Assembly (NCBI GenBank): GCA_020746105.1
Contig: CM036617.1
Span: 180,014,412 to 180,078,411, forward strand
Direction: 5' to 3'
DNA length: 64,000 bases
From: Trogon surrucura
Taxonomy: Eukaryota; Chordata; Aves; Trogoniformes; Trogonidae
The notes under the pieces were generated by a model. That model was not told the DNA's origin. It worked only from the letters and a program-made list of their open reading frames with translations, and did not search any database. A program made the translations under genes and the position numbers. Shown here piece after piece: positions 24,205 to 36,830 of the stretch; within the stretch, counting starts at the first letter, position 1; every line of letters starts with the position of its first letter.

Positions 24205-25789
24205 GAAAAAACCTCCCACAATCGAGGAAGAAGCAGTTAATGATCTGCTATGCCAACTGGACACTCACAAGTCTATGGGGCTGTATGGGATCCACTCAAG
24301 AGTGCTGAGGGAGCTGGTGGAGGAGCTTGCCAAGCCACTCTCCATCATTTATGAGAAGTCCTGGCTAACCAGGGAGGTCCTGGCTGACTGAAGGCTAGGA
24401 AATGTGACATCCATCTACAAGAAGGGATGGAAGGAGGACCCAGGAAACTACAGGCCTGTCAGCCTGACCTCCGTCCTAGGTAAAATAATGGAGTGGTTCA
24501 TCTTGAGTGCACTCACACGACATGTGCAGGACAACTAGCGGATCAGGCCCAGCTAGCACAGATTCATGCAAACCAGGTCCTCCTTGATCAACTTGATCTC
24601 CTTCTATGACGGGGTGACCTGCCTGCTGGATAGGGGAAGTTTGTGGATGTTGTCTGCCTTTAGTAAAGCCTTTGACACACTTCTCCCTCAGCATTCTACT
24701 AGAGAAGCTGGTAGCTCATGGCTTAGACAGGTGTACTCTTTGCTGGGGTGAAAACTGGCTGGATGGCTGAGCCCAGAGACTACTGGTGAACGAAGTTAAA
24801 TCCATCCGTGGCTGGTCACAAGTGGTATTCCCCAGCGCTCAGTTTTGGGACCAGTCTTGTTTAATATCTTTATCAATTATCTGGATGAGGGGTTTGAGTG
24901 TACCCTCAGTAAGTTTGCAGATGGCACTAAATTGAGTGGAAGTGTCGATGTGCTCAAGGGTAGGAATGCTCTGTAGAGGAACCTGCACAGGCTGAATCGA
25001 TGGACTGAGATCAACTGTATGAGGTTTAACAAGGCCAAGTGCTGGGTCCTGCACTTGGGTCACAACAACCCCAGGCAACACTACAAGCTTGGGAAAGAAT
25101 GGCTGGAAATCTGCCCAAAAAAAAAGGATTTGGGGGTGCTGGCCAACAGCCAGCAGTGTGCCCAGGTGGCCAAGAAGGCCAATGGCATTCTGGCTTGTAT
25201 CAAAAATAGTGTGTCCAGCAGGAGTACAGAAGTAATTGTGCCCCTGTACTCAGCACTGGTGAGGATGCAGCTTGAATAATGTGTTCTGTTTTGGGTGCCC
25301 TGGGACAAGAAAGACATTGAGGTGCTTGAGTAGGTCCAGAAAAGAGCAACAAAACTGGTGAGGGATCTGGAAAGCATGTCTTATGAGGAGCACCTGAGGG
25401 AACTGGGATTGTTTACTCTAGAGAAAAGGAGGCTGAGGAGAGATCTTACTGATTTCTACCTCTATCTGAGAAAAGGTTGTAGCAAGATGAGTGTCTGTCG
25501 TTTCTCCCAAATAACTAATGATAGTATGAGAAAAAATGTGCTCAAGTTTTGCCAGGGGAGGTTTAGATTAGGTGTTAGGAAATATTTCTTTACTCAAAGA
25601 GTGGTGAAGCATTGAAACAGGCTGCCCAGGGAAGTGGCAATCACCATCCCTGGAGGTGTTCAAAAAATGTACAGATGTGGCAATTTGGGATGTGATTTAT
25701 TGGTCATGGTAGTGTTGGGCTGACAGTTGAACTTGATGATCTTATCGGTTTTTCCAACACTGATGATTCTATGATTTGATGATTCTATA
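24205..25789 (+). mobile_element. Old long CR1 LINE with broken reverse transcriptase
   Basis: About 1.6 kb of plus-strand CR1 covers most of the reverse-transcriptase region and the 3' end. Readable pieces in order are a finger-region RELVEELAKPLSIIYEKSW (about 24310-24363), [12 protein letters not shown] (about 24438-24473), FSKAFDT (about 24657-24678), LYSALVR (about 25240), [18 protein letters not shown] (about 25380-25435) and a worn octamer tail. Stops and frameshifts interrupt it repeatedly. At the catalytic site FADD reads FADG (24914-24925), a loss of the second aspartate. Its 3' end stops two bases before the tail of the next, oppositely oriented CR1. Confidence 0.93.
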
Positions 25790-25791
25790 AA

Positions 25792-26543
25792 CATAGAATC
25801 ATAGAATTGTCAGGGTTGAAAGGGATCTTAAAGGTCTTCTAGTTCCAACCTCCCTTGCCATGGGCAGGGACATCCCCCACTAGATCAGGCTGCTCAGAGC
25901 CCCATCCAGCCTGGCCTTAAAAACTTCCAGGGATGGGGCTTCCACCACCTCTCTGGGCAACCTATGCCAGTGTCTCACCACCCTCATGGGGAAGAACTTC
26001 TTCCTAATGTCCAATCTGAATCGATCCATCTCGAGCTTCCATCCTTTCCCTCTAGTCCTGTCACTACCCGACATCCTAAAAAGCCCCTCACCAGCTTTCT
26101 TCTAGGCCCTCTTGAGATACTGGAAGGCCACAATAAGGTCTCCTCAGAGCTGCTTTTTCTCCAGACTGAACAGCCCCAACTCTCTCAGTCTTCAGAGGTG
26201 CTCCAGCCCTCTGATCATCCTCGTGGCACTTCCCTGGACACGCTCCAGCACGTCCATATCTTTCTTGTGCTGTGGGCTCCAGAACTGGATGCAGTACTCC
26301 AGGTGAGGTCTCACAAGAGTAGAGTAGAGAGGGAGAATCACCTCCCTTGACCTGCTGGCCTCTTGATGCAGTCCAGGACACGATTGGCTTTCTGGGCTAC
26401 AAGTGCACACTGATGGCTCATGTCGAGCTTCTCATCCACCAGTACTCCCAAGTCCTTTTCTTCAGGGCTGCTCTCAAGCCAGTCATTGCCCAGCCTGTAT
26501 CGGTGCTTGGGATTTCCCCCACCCAGATGGAGGACCTTGCACA
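25792..26543 (-). mobile_element. CR1 LINE 3' half, opposite orientation
   Basis: The minus-strand copy begins (3' end) with CATAGAATCATAGAATTG at 25792-25809 and runs through the untranslated core into ORF2, up to about 26543, where similarity stops near AGGACCTTGCAC. Minus-strand open pieces encode the CR1 C-terminal region (for example [20 protein letters not shown] and [20 protein letters not shown]). It is 5' truncated and carries frame breaks. Together with the preceding CR1 it forms a tail-to-tail inverted pair. Confidence 0.93.
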
Positions 26544-28410
26544 GGTTGAGTCAGGAGATCTCTCTATCTCATGGCAAAGTCTTAGGAAGAAAGCCTGAGA
26601 GAAGGCTGAGACTTCCCAGGAAAAAGAATGAGAATTAAAACAATTTTTCCTGAAATTAAATTCTTGGGGTCTGATTTTTCTTGTGTGCTGAGATAAGCAG
26701 CACTCTGCTGACTGTGTGTGGAGCTGAGGGAGATGAGATCACAAGAACATATACTGTGCAACAAGAAAAAGAGTACCTAAATCACTGAATTCATAGGGCC
26801 TATGTCTGCATTGTGAGCTTCAGCAGATCCCTAAATCTTAATATTTGTCCTGTCTTATTTGATGGAGGATGCAATTAAGAACAGAAAATCCTTCTGTGTA
26901 ATACTGTGGAGAAGTACCCCACATTGTAGGAGATTCCTTCGTGGACAGATGGAGTTTTGGGGCTCCAGATCTGTAGCGCAAGATTGCTCAATTACACGCA
27001 CCACCATGCTAACTTTTATAAAAAGTTAAGCACTGCAAAAAAAATTTACTTCAGTTTCATTTTAATATTTTGTCATGTTAATTTCAATACATAAGACTAA
27101 TTTATTAGCATTTTGCCACTCAGGGGCCATCTGTTTTTAATTTAATCCTAGAAATTAAGCAAAAAAGCTAAATTAGACACAGTTGGTAAAGTAATTCTTG
27201 GTTAATTGTTAGGCAGACATGAATGCACAGAAATGAGAGACTTTCAATGTAACAGTTATCTAAGCTTCGAAAGCCCAAGTTAAATCTTGACTAAATGCAA
27301 CTTTTTCTCACAATAGGCTCATGACATGTAAAAAGAAAACAGGGTTTGATCCACAACGGCTTTTTATTCTGTACAAAGATGTTTTCATCTAACTTTAGTG
27401 GAAAATTGCAGACTTTACTGGAAAATAAGTGAGTTCAATGAGAACTGCATTCTGAGGTCCCTCCTCTCTGATGAATTTTAAAATTGGAAGTATGATAATG
27501 TAAATTGTTTTGGTATCACTTCACTTACAGGATAAATTGAATTTCTGTATCAACATTACTTGGAATTATCACCCAAGTGACTCAGGGAAAATTCCCTAAG
27601 AAAAATTAAAATACTGAAAGATTATTTTGTTGTAATGTAAGTAAGTAATTTTGTCTGTTTCCCTTATTAAAAAAATACGTTTCATGGACTTTATGACCAC
27701 TAAAAATAGCTTCCATCAGTAAAGATAATGAACTGATAGTTTTGTGAGGAGAGATAGAGATGAACAAATATGTTTAATTAGTTTGAGTGGAGCAAGTCAC
27801 ATTAGCCATGTGTAAATATGGCAGTAATTGAAAAAAAATATCTGTAGCCTGAAGAATAACTATTTCCATATCAGTGACTTCAAATAAAATATTTCAATAA
27901 GATACTTCAAAAATACTTTTTAATAAAGAATTAATTTACTGAGTTGTCTGGCATGTTACTCCATAGAATTTTCTGAAGCAACTAAGAAAAGCAGTAAGTT
28001 TTGCTCTTACTAAAGCAGGAACTCTACCATTTTCATGACTTTTGCAAAGTTTTCCTGAAATCATCAGCTATTTTTGATTTATTACAAGGTTGTTTCACTG
28101 GAATAGCATTATGGAAAATGCTGTGAAGCAAAATGCAATGGCTTTCAGAATACAGAATTGTCGGCAAACTACAGAACAGTTTTCCACCCTGCTTTAAAAT
28201 TGGTGTTTCAATGTGAAAAATTAACATTTGTGTTCCTCTATTTTCGCAGGAAATAAAAATGTAGCATGCTTTTAAAGGGAGGAATGCATAAATGTTTGCT
28301 TTAGCCAGAGTTCTTCCAGGTTCATTATTGTCTAGCAAAAAAAATCCTGACAATGCAACAACTGGATTAAACACTTCAAACACAAGCGATTGTTCCTTTA
28401 CAAATAATGT

Positions 28411-28424
28411 CCACCAGATGGCAG
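28411..28424 (+). promoter_or_regulatory. CTCF-type binding motif
   Basis: CCACCAGATGGCAG matches the vertebrate CTCF core consensus CCASYAGRKGGCRS at all 14 positions. With even base composition, about 0.03 such matches would be expected on both strands of 64 kb. CTCF is the zinc-finger factor that anchors chromatin loops and insulators. Occupancy depends on flanking sequence and chromatin, which cannot be judged here. Confidence 0.5.
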
Positions 28425-30683
28425 AAGGAAACAAATTTCAGTCGAGTTTAGCATAAACCACTTTGTGGTTTTAACCCACGGGGTGGGGGTAGGGATAAGA
28501 AAAAGGAAAACTTTCGGTATAGGATGTTCAGAGCTCATAGATGGAGGAAATTGCTCTCATGTTCAAAAATTGCTGAAAGCGGCCATTATAAACAGCTTAT
28601 TCACAAGTGAAAGGAGAAGAAAATCTGCAGAAACTCGTTCGTTTTGGTGTGCTTTTCATTCGGGCAGTATATGTCTGGTAAATGTGCATACCTCGACTCA
28701 CACGTGATGGAAAGAAAGTTTACATTTCACTAGGAGAAATGAAATCAAACATCTTCAGCTAAAATATTAACACTGAATATCACAGAAAAAGATGTAATAT
28801 ACGTATGAGACTTCTCTTTACAGGTCTTTTAGCCTTTCACATTGCAGCTTCTCCTCTCACTTTAAGCGTAAAGCTAACTAACCTTTGCCCTTAAATCTAT
28901 GCTTGAAATGCTCAAAACTTAAACATCCCACATCTATCCAGAAATTCTCAACATTATTCCTCTGTCTGAATAGCTCAAAGATACTTGATGCTGTTATGCA
29001 AATAAATTAGGGTACTCTGCATCAGAATGATTTTGATTCAATTATTCTTTCATTCATTCTTACTGGGCTTATGGTTCTCTACCACATTAAAACCCTTGGT
29101 AGATTAAATCCTTCACATTTGTGGGTTGTGCAAGCTCTACAGATGTCCTTATCTAGAGATAAGGACATAAATATAAGAATTTTATATATAACTCAGCCTC
29201 CAGCAGTGAAAACTAAATTTTTTGACTTCTCTTACATAACAAGCTCCTGCTGGTACGTGGAGAGGAGGGAAAAAGGATTGGAAACATCAATAAACAACAT
29301 GCAGAATTATTTAAATGCAAATTAAAAGTGGATACACACACGTAAACACAGATGTACACAGCTTGTTCCGAAGAGTTTACTGGGATTGCTTATTAGTCTT
29401 CAAATGTCACAACGCGTGCTGTTTTCATGGATGTGTCTGGAGCAGCAGTTGCAACTTCAAATGTATTGTTCCCCTCTGACAACCCTAATTATACCAAGCA
29501 AAAGGGTCAGGCTGCAATAACTTCATTTGCACTTCAGTCCCGGTGTGGTGCCATCGCCCCTGTGGAAAGAGAGCTGGTGTCCAGCTGCGTCAGGGCATCA
29601 TGATCTGGTTCCCCGGTGCCAGATAGACGTAAAAGGCACTTCAACAGCACTCCCAGCTGTGTTTATTTAAACCCTGTGCCTCCTTCCAAACTTAAGAACA
29701 CTCATTTCGAAACAGCCTTTTTTATAAACTCTTCTGGGTCCTGCTATTTTCTGATCGAGGCACAGTAGGCATCACCGCGAGCCCTACCCAAACCGTGAGC
29801 AATTCTCAAAACACGTGCGGAGCTGTCGGCACCTTATTCACACAATACTGCCCTTCCTGGTACCAGTGAAAATCAACAGAGCTATTAATGGAGTTAAGGT
29901 AAATCTCAGAGACTCTTAAATACCACCACTTAAATAGAAGGTAACATGACCAAGGATTCAATCTGTTAAAATCTCTGGTCCTGTGTGTCCTTTGGGAAAA
30001 CGGATATAATGCAACCTTACCTTAGGAGGGTGCTGGGGAAAAGAACAATTGTTTCTTTAGATGAAGATTGGAATTACAAACATACATGGTTTGGAGGTAC
30101 AAAATGTTCTTGTCAGAAACAATCAAACATAAATCTGAATTTTTTAGAGATTTTTCTCATCCCTTGATGCATGGCACAGACTATTCCACTTCGTTCCATC
30201 TGGCAGCTGAAAAACAATCAGTTAAGATCATTCATTTATTGGAGACCAGCTGAGTATTGTAATTAGTCTTCCTTGGCACTCAAAAAAAGTTACATGCATT
30301 TGGTGAATTCTAGTTTAGTGAATAGAATTTGTTTGGCAATTTTCAACCATGTTAATCACAGACCATATATATGCATATATGCATATGTGCAGTTTATATA
30401 TTCCTATATACTAACTAACTAACGTGTACTCTTCATAAGGTTTCTGATTAAGAAGTGTTAACTTCTTGTAGGAATTCTGATGGAAAAATTACCACTTGGT
30501 TTGTAGGATAATGAAATTGGGGCACAAATCTTTCCTCTTTTCATTGTGTGAAGCAACTTGCACATTAATACATTGTGCTGGTAAGTCAGTTTAGGAATTA
30601 ATCTCTTTCTGACAAGTCCCTTTGTCATCATTCTGGTGGCTCAGAGTGATTTTGAAATCCTCAGAGGCTGACAATGGTTTTCT

Positions 30684-30932
30684 TTAACACGACAGAACAT
30701 TGGGAGCCATAATTTCTAACCTGTGCTGCTCTGGCTGCCCTGTTGGAGGAATTATCTGAGCAATACAAGGGACTATATTAGGTGGATAGAGAGCAACCCT
30801 GAGGTATTTTGAAATTCTGTGTGTCTGTAGTGGTCCCAACATGCCCCCGGGACACACAGCAGGTGGTACAAGAAAGTGATTAAAGGCAGCCATTGCTCCA
30901 AAACTCACAACCGGAGTAAAGAATATATTACT
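30684..30932 (-). other. Minus-strand open frame, unknown, proline-rich
   Basis: A frame of about 83 codons is open without an ATG at its left end. It has protein-like rather than low-complexity content: VPPAVCPGGMLGPLQTH and then IAQIIPPTGQPEQHR. A CACAG|GTTAG sequence inside it could serve as a weak donor. No family was recognised. It could be a decayed exon, an old retroelement piece or chance. Confidence 0.15.
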
Positions 30933-33900
30933 TCATTGTTCTGAAGTGATAAAAAAAATCTCTCAATCAAGAAAAATTAAAGTAACCTTGTTAGATGGAA
31001 AGAAAACCAAGAATGGACTAGAGTATTTTAGTATTCATGTATTTATATGTTCCAGGATTTCTTGTGCTTCAGCAGAGACAGACTGACATACACCAGTATG
31101 GGAGTATTAAGAGTGATAAAATGATGCTCAGCATTACATGAAAAATTATGATATCTGTATTTTTCCAGTCATTTGAGAGCTCCTCTAGCCCAGATCCTAA
31201 TTACAGTTTAGGTATTTTATAATGATGTGAGAAAATGGAGCAGTGACTTCACTGTTTTAAGGACAGCATGGACTGATGCCTCATCTGCTGACTGTGAGTC
31301 GCTTAGCAATTCTGAAACACTGTAATCCCCAAAATAAATTAAGGATGTTAACTGCATGCAGGAGGACAAGTCCTTTCTTAACAACATGAAGCATCAAGCA
31401 CAATTTAGAGATGGAGCTTAAAATTATCCTCCATAAACCTTCATTTATGTGTCCTCCCTTTTAACAACAGATGGTCCAGAACCCCCATTTCTTATTCATG
31501 GGCTTTTCACCCCCTCAGTCCCACCCCATTTCCTCAACTCAGGAACTTTGTTTCCAATGATTAGCAATACACCAGAGATACCAACACATTCATGGTTAGT
31601 GGAGATAATAAATATGAGGAAGAAATGGAGCAATTGGGTGGCAAGTCCTTTGAATGAAACTCTATGCTAACTAATATGACAAGTTTTCTGTTATCTGGCT
31701 ATAGTCCACAGGATGCATTTCCAGAAAGGACTATACAATTTGCATTAATGTTATATGCTTAAGGGATCTATTGCCATTCTGGACTACATCTAACTGAAGA
31801 CATAAAATGTCTCTAATGTCCTTTACATATCATCAAAGTGTGAAGAGATAAAGTTTCTGCACAGATTTTTACCTGTGTGACTGCAAAATATTTTAGCTGA
31901 AAAATAAATGTTATTCTGAACAGCAAGTAGTCTCAGCTCTAGCTCATAAACTTGAAATATTTTCAGTGGCTTTATAGTAACAGGCCTTAGAGCTCTGTGG
32001 TTCTGAAAGAAGCATCGTTTATAATTAGTCTTTACCCTTTCCTGGCATTATTAAAATACAGCTTCTTTTTGCATGTCTCTGAGTGACTTTTCAGGTAGAG
32101 ATTGAAGATCTCTTCACTTTTCTTAATTCCGTTCGTGGCGAAGGCCTAAAAGATGGACAACTCAAGAGATCTGTGTTTTTTCCCACTTCTGCCCCTGTCC
32201 TTCTAGGTGACCTTGGACAAATGTCTGTAAAGAAAAGGTACGAATGCCAGATGCCCTTCTTTATGAAGTGTTTTGAGATCCATGAAAAGCTCCACATATT
32301 ACGGTTACTGGAACAGATTTAAAATGTTAAACATTTGTTAAATGAAAATGCAGTTTTTGCAGCTGCAGTTGCAAATAAGGCAGTATGAGTGACATAGGTG
32401 GGGTCCTGTGAGAATTTTAAGGAAACTTTAAGTCCTCACAGACAAAACTAACAGTTGGCACAAATGCTGACAGGCAAGTTGCTGAAAATGACAGGTCTCC
32501 TCTGCAAGGTGATCTGTAGAGTGAGAAGACTTGGGACATGGAAATAGAGTGTGATTTAGTCTGGCCAAGTACCAACACATACCTCTCAAAGCAAAGTCAA
32601 TAGCTCAGCCTTAACAAGCAGGAGGGTTCTGTTCCCAAACTGGCAACTCAGACGGATCTTACTGGGTAGTCAGCCCAGGATACGGGTAGGGCTGTCATGT
32701 CTAACCTCCTGCTCCCATCGTTTCTCGGCTCCCCCACACAGAAATAGACACTAAGTAGGCCAAGGCAGCTCCACATTTTCCCTGTCCTTAACAGATGATT
32801 TTAGAATATGCCCTTCTTTTTCTGTTATGTAAGTGTTTCTTGTGGTGTTTTGTATATATTACCCCAAGCCGAACAAGCAGTTACAGAATCTACTGGGGAG
32901 GAGGGGGGAAAGCTTGTCTGAATTTATTTATTACTCTCTTACAGTTCATTTCCAGAGTATGATAGCATAAAGGTGATGTAAAAGGACACTTCCCAAATTA
33001 CCCTGAGAGGATTTTGTTAACAGCAACCAACCAAAGTGAAGAGATAAAAACAAATACTCAGTGATGTCTGCCTGATGATATTCTGCTTCTACTAGCATGT
33101 GAAATGAGAGGTGGAAGGAATTAACCTAGAAGAGGAGGAATGACAGCAGATGAGAAATGAAGCAAAGCTACAAGTACCCAGGCTTAGCTAGCAGCATAGG
33201 TTGGTTGAGAATTAAAAAGGGATGTGGGCATTTCAGAAAGCTTGGCAATATAAACCCTGAAGGTTTATCACCCCCCTCCTTAGGGAGTGGATGTTCAAAA
33301 TGTGGAAGCAAGTGCCTAGGTGTCCTAGATGCTAAATAAGAGAAATTAAATGTCCGGATTGTAATTCTCAACAGGAAGCCCCAGAAAGACAGGCATATGT
33401 AAAATCCCATCTCTTACATACTTGTGTAAGATTCAGTATCTCTGTGAAGCTGGAATTGAGAAATAGGCTTAGGAAGCCAAGGTCTATTTCTGTTAAACAG
33501 AATGTGATAATGGAAGGATTTTTGTCTGTGTCTGTACTACCAAGTAAATTGCCCCAGAACAAAATTTGCCCAGAAGAGCATGTGGCATGTCACAACATGC
33601 GTTTATTTGGCTAACCTCTTTCTTTTTTTTTTTTTTCTTTTGTCTTTTTCCTGCAGTAAAAAGGTGGTGTCATTTACTTTGACTACTAGAAACCACAGTT
33701 GGATCATCTCAGTTCTAAACCTGAGAAATCTCAGCTTGATCGAAAGGTACCACGGAACATGCTAACAGCTAACTACTATAGATAATTAGGGATAAACGCT
33801 CAAGTCTGTATCCCAGACCTGTTTAATTTACTAATTTAGATATATCTAAAAGACTTGGCAAGAGAGGAGATCTGGTTTTCGAGAATATTCAACCTGCAGG

Positions 33901-36830
33901 GATTTGAGATCTGATCAAAGGTCAACAAAGGAGTGATGGCTAAAAGGCAGGCAGGTTTTCTTGTGTTTGGTGCTCAATGATGCATACAAAGCTGTGAAAA
34001 ATATATAAGTACAGAGAGACAAAAGGAGACCAGGGAGAAAGAATCAAAACCTCTGACTAGAGCACTCAGCTAGAAGGCAACTGCCCCTCTATGAGCACTT
34101 GTAATGTTTTTTATTTTAGACAATTCCTGGTTAAAAACATTGCAAAAATCAAGGTTTCAGGACCTGGGACCCCATGTTTCCCCATTGTGGCAGCCACATT
34201 TCAATTAATTCTTGTATGTCTACCTTTATTTTCTGAAATAGGAGGACTCTGCCCCTGAAGGGCATATCACATTTTATGTCTTGCTGCATTTCGTTTCTCC
34301 TTTTAATTTTTCTTCTCAGAAAGTATAGCGAGAGTATGTAGTTAATACATACTGATCAGAAATAAATACATGATCAAAAGCAATCTGGACACTAAATCTT
34401 TAGTATCTGAAAAGAATTAATAATTTTTTTAAAGTCTTCTATATATATACTCTGAATGAGATTTTATTTAGTGTCTCCTAACAGCCCACTTTTTCATTTA
34501 GCATCCTGTTTAAATCTGAAAACTCTTATAAATATTTTCATTTACTTCCTTTGCTTTGTTTTCAAACCAAGGAAATTCAGCCAGGCTCACTGAAAATGGC
34601 AAAAATTTCTGCTCTCACACTTCTCTTTTTGGAGGTTGGCTTTTTTGGTTGTTGTTGTTTCCAATGACTTTAGGTCAGCCACATCTGCTCATGCATTTAA
34701 ATTGAAGTTTAAGTTCTGTCTCTATTTCATCAAATGCTGTTTTCATAATTTACATGGGTTTCACTCTTCTGGAAACATTTGTTTAATATAGTTAGTTCTG
34801 TTTTATCTATCACTGATATTTTTATCTGTTTTATTCTATAGTCCTTTAAAATGTGGTATGCATGAAAACAGCTTTATAAATAAAGATTGACTAATCAATA
34901 TATTTCGTGCAATAAACCCGTGTCTTCAAAAATGCTACAGAAATATAAAAAAATGTATATATTTATACACTAATGTTAGCATTGCGTATCTATCAGCTAC
35001 CTCGATGTAGTAGATCCAATAACTGCTATTCTTTTCCAGCAATTTATACATAAAAGTTGAATTTTGGATTCACAGGAAGTCTGTAGGCAAATGTTTAGTT
35101 TAAAAACGTTGATTTTCTTCCGAAAAGGAAGAAGAGTTAAGCATTAAGGGAAAACTCTTTGCTCGAGAAGGAGTTGGGATTTTTTTTTCCTTTCTTGTTT
35201 CTTTTTTTAATTACTCCTGTTGCTGCTGTTACTAATCAGCTTGTTTTGCATCATGCTAAACAGCACAGCTGGAGAATTTGCTCTCTGATTGAAACTATCA
35301 CGTGAGCAAAGAGAGTGGGCACCAGTGGGACTGCAGTGGGAATGACTGCAAAGAGATTTCAAAGATGTTATAAGAAGGCAACTCAAGCATCTGGGGATGC
35401 TTGAGGAAGGGAATAAAGAAAAAAACTGATGTGAGAGGATTAGAGAAGCAAAAATTATTGAAGAAATAATAGTACAAAATGGAAGATCTTTATTTATGCC
35501 TGGACAGTCAGCTTTGCACATTTAGCTTAATGGCTGTGGTAGTAGGTCGTATCTTAAAGGTGGAAAACTTCAATCAAGACTGGGGGGAAAGAAAAAAGAG
35601 ATAGATAGGAATAGATGACAAAGCAGTCATTTGAAATTATCCCTCTTACAAGCTGTTATAAAAGCCATAACAGATCCTGCTGTTCTAGAAATAGCACGTG
35701 TTTCGTCGGCAATGAATTTTACTAAGAAGCAACGGACCTGTCTGGAGCAAAAAGTGACTCAATCTTAAGAAAACAGCACAACATGCACAGAGAGAATAGA
35801 AAGAAAAGGTAGTATTTTACTTATCTGCTTTTAGAAGTCTTTGCAGCTTTCTGTACAACTGTTTCTCTGCATTTCTAGTGTATCCTATGCATAGTGTTAA
35901 TTTATAACATCAGCTCCTGCCACGGTCCCCCTTTCTCTATACTGAAGCACGCAGCCTTTAAAAGTGAGTTTTGCCTCATCTAGGAGTTTTGGGCATAAGG
36001 AAAAGTGCTAAAAAATAACATAAAAACTGAATGAATCTAGGCCAATATACTGTGATTTTTTTCATATCGAAAGCATCAGTCAGACTGCCCATAATTCACA
36101 TTTCCTGACGTTTTCTATTGTAGGTTTCTGCTTTCGTTTTCTTTTAACTTTGCCAGGCTTAGACTGTGAAGGCTGGACTTTACTTACCAGCTGCTGGGGC
36201 CAGAATGTTTGCTTTTGTTTATAAAATTTTAACATTTGGTATTTTGGGCAGCTTCTGAGAATGAAAGGAAGGAGAGGAGTGGAAAATTTTTTGCTGTAGT
36301 AAAATGCTTTGGTACTTTTTAATAAGATGATCTAAGCCTTGGCACATGAGCTGAAAAGCTGGCCAAGTCCAGTTCTTCTGTCAGTGATGAGCCTTGCACT
36401 ATCCCTGAGAGAAACTCCTTATATTTGGCAAATTTACAGGCCTTTGAAAAACCTCCCACTGCACATTCTCAGCAGTGGCTCTGGTGGATACCAATGCTCT
36501 AGCTCCCATCTGTGTCTGCCTCCTCCACAGCTACACGGGTTGAGCCCGGTAGTCCTGTGGGTCTCCTGGGAAGGTGCAAGGGCTTCTTCTCCATGAATGT
36601 GCTGTGCTTCTCCTGCTGCTGCCCCCCTCAATAGGAAGGAGAGGGAGATTTGACTAAAAACTAGGAAAATCCTGAAAATGTCTGACATGGTGGAGGGACT
36701 AGATTAGGTTAAGGAGTTTGAGAATAGTAGTCCATGTCAGGAGTTCAAGAAGGTGCAGGGGATTCAAGGACAAACAAACTAGGAGCGTGGCTTGGGAACA
36801 AGAAACAATATTGGGAAATGAGAGGCCAAA

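Larger units (their letters stand above)
26544..36830. other. About 10 kb without recognisable repeats or genes
   Basis: No CR1, LTR or microsatellite was recognised over this span, although CR1 occurs roughly every few kb elsewhere. No domain-bearing frame is present. The 133-codon minus-strand frame at 28033-28434 lacks supporting signals. A consensus CTCF-type site lies at 28411-28424, and a pyrimidine tract plus CAG lies at about 33616-33656. A repeat-poor block of this size fits a host intron, an lncRNA or a regulatory region, but the sequence alone does not decide. Confidence 0.5.

Noticed and set aside
25964..26638. Plus-strand frames of 64-128 codons over the minus-strand CR1
   Set aside because: Antisense shadows of CR1 ORF2; the coding signal is on the minus strand.
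28033..28434. 133-codon minus-strand open frame
   Set aside because: No recognisable family and no matching splice signals. It overlaps the CTCF-type site by position only.
33616..33765. Strong pyrimidine tract plus CTGCAG followed by an open frame
   Set aside because: The tract is mainly a T run, the frame is short (about 35 codons after the AG) and no donor or homology supports an exon.
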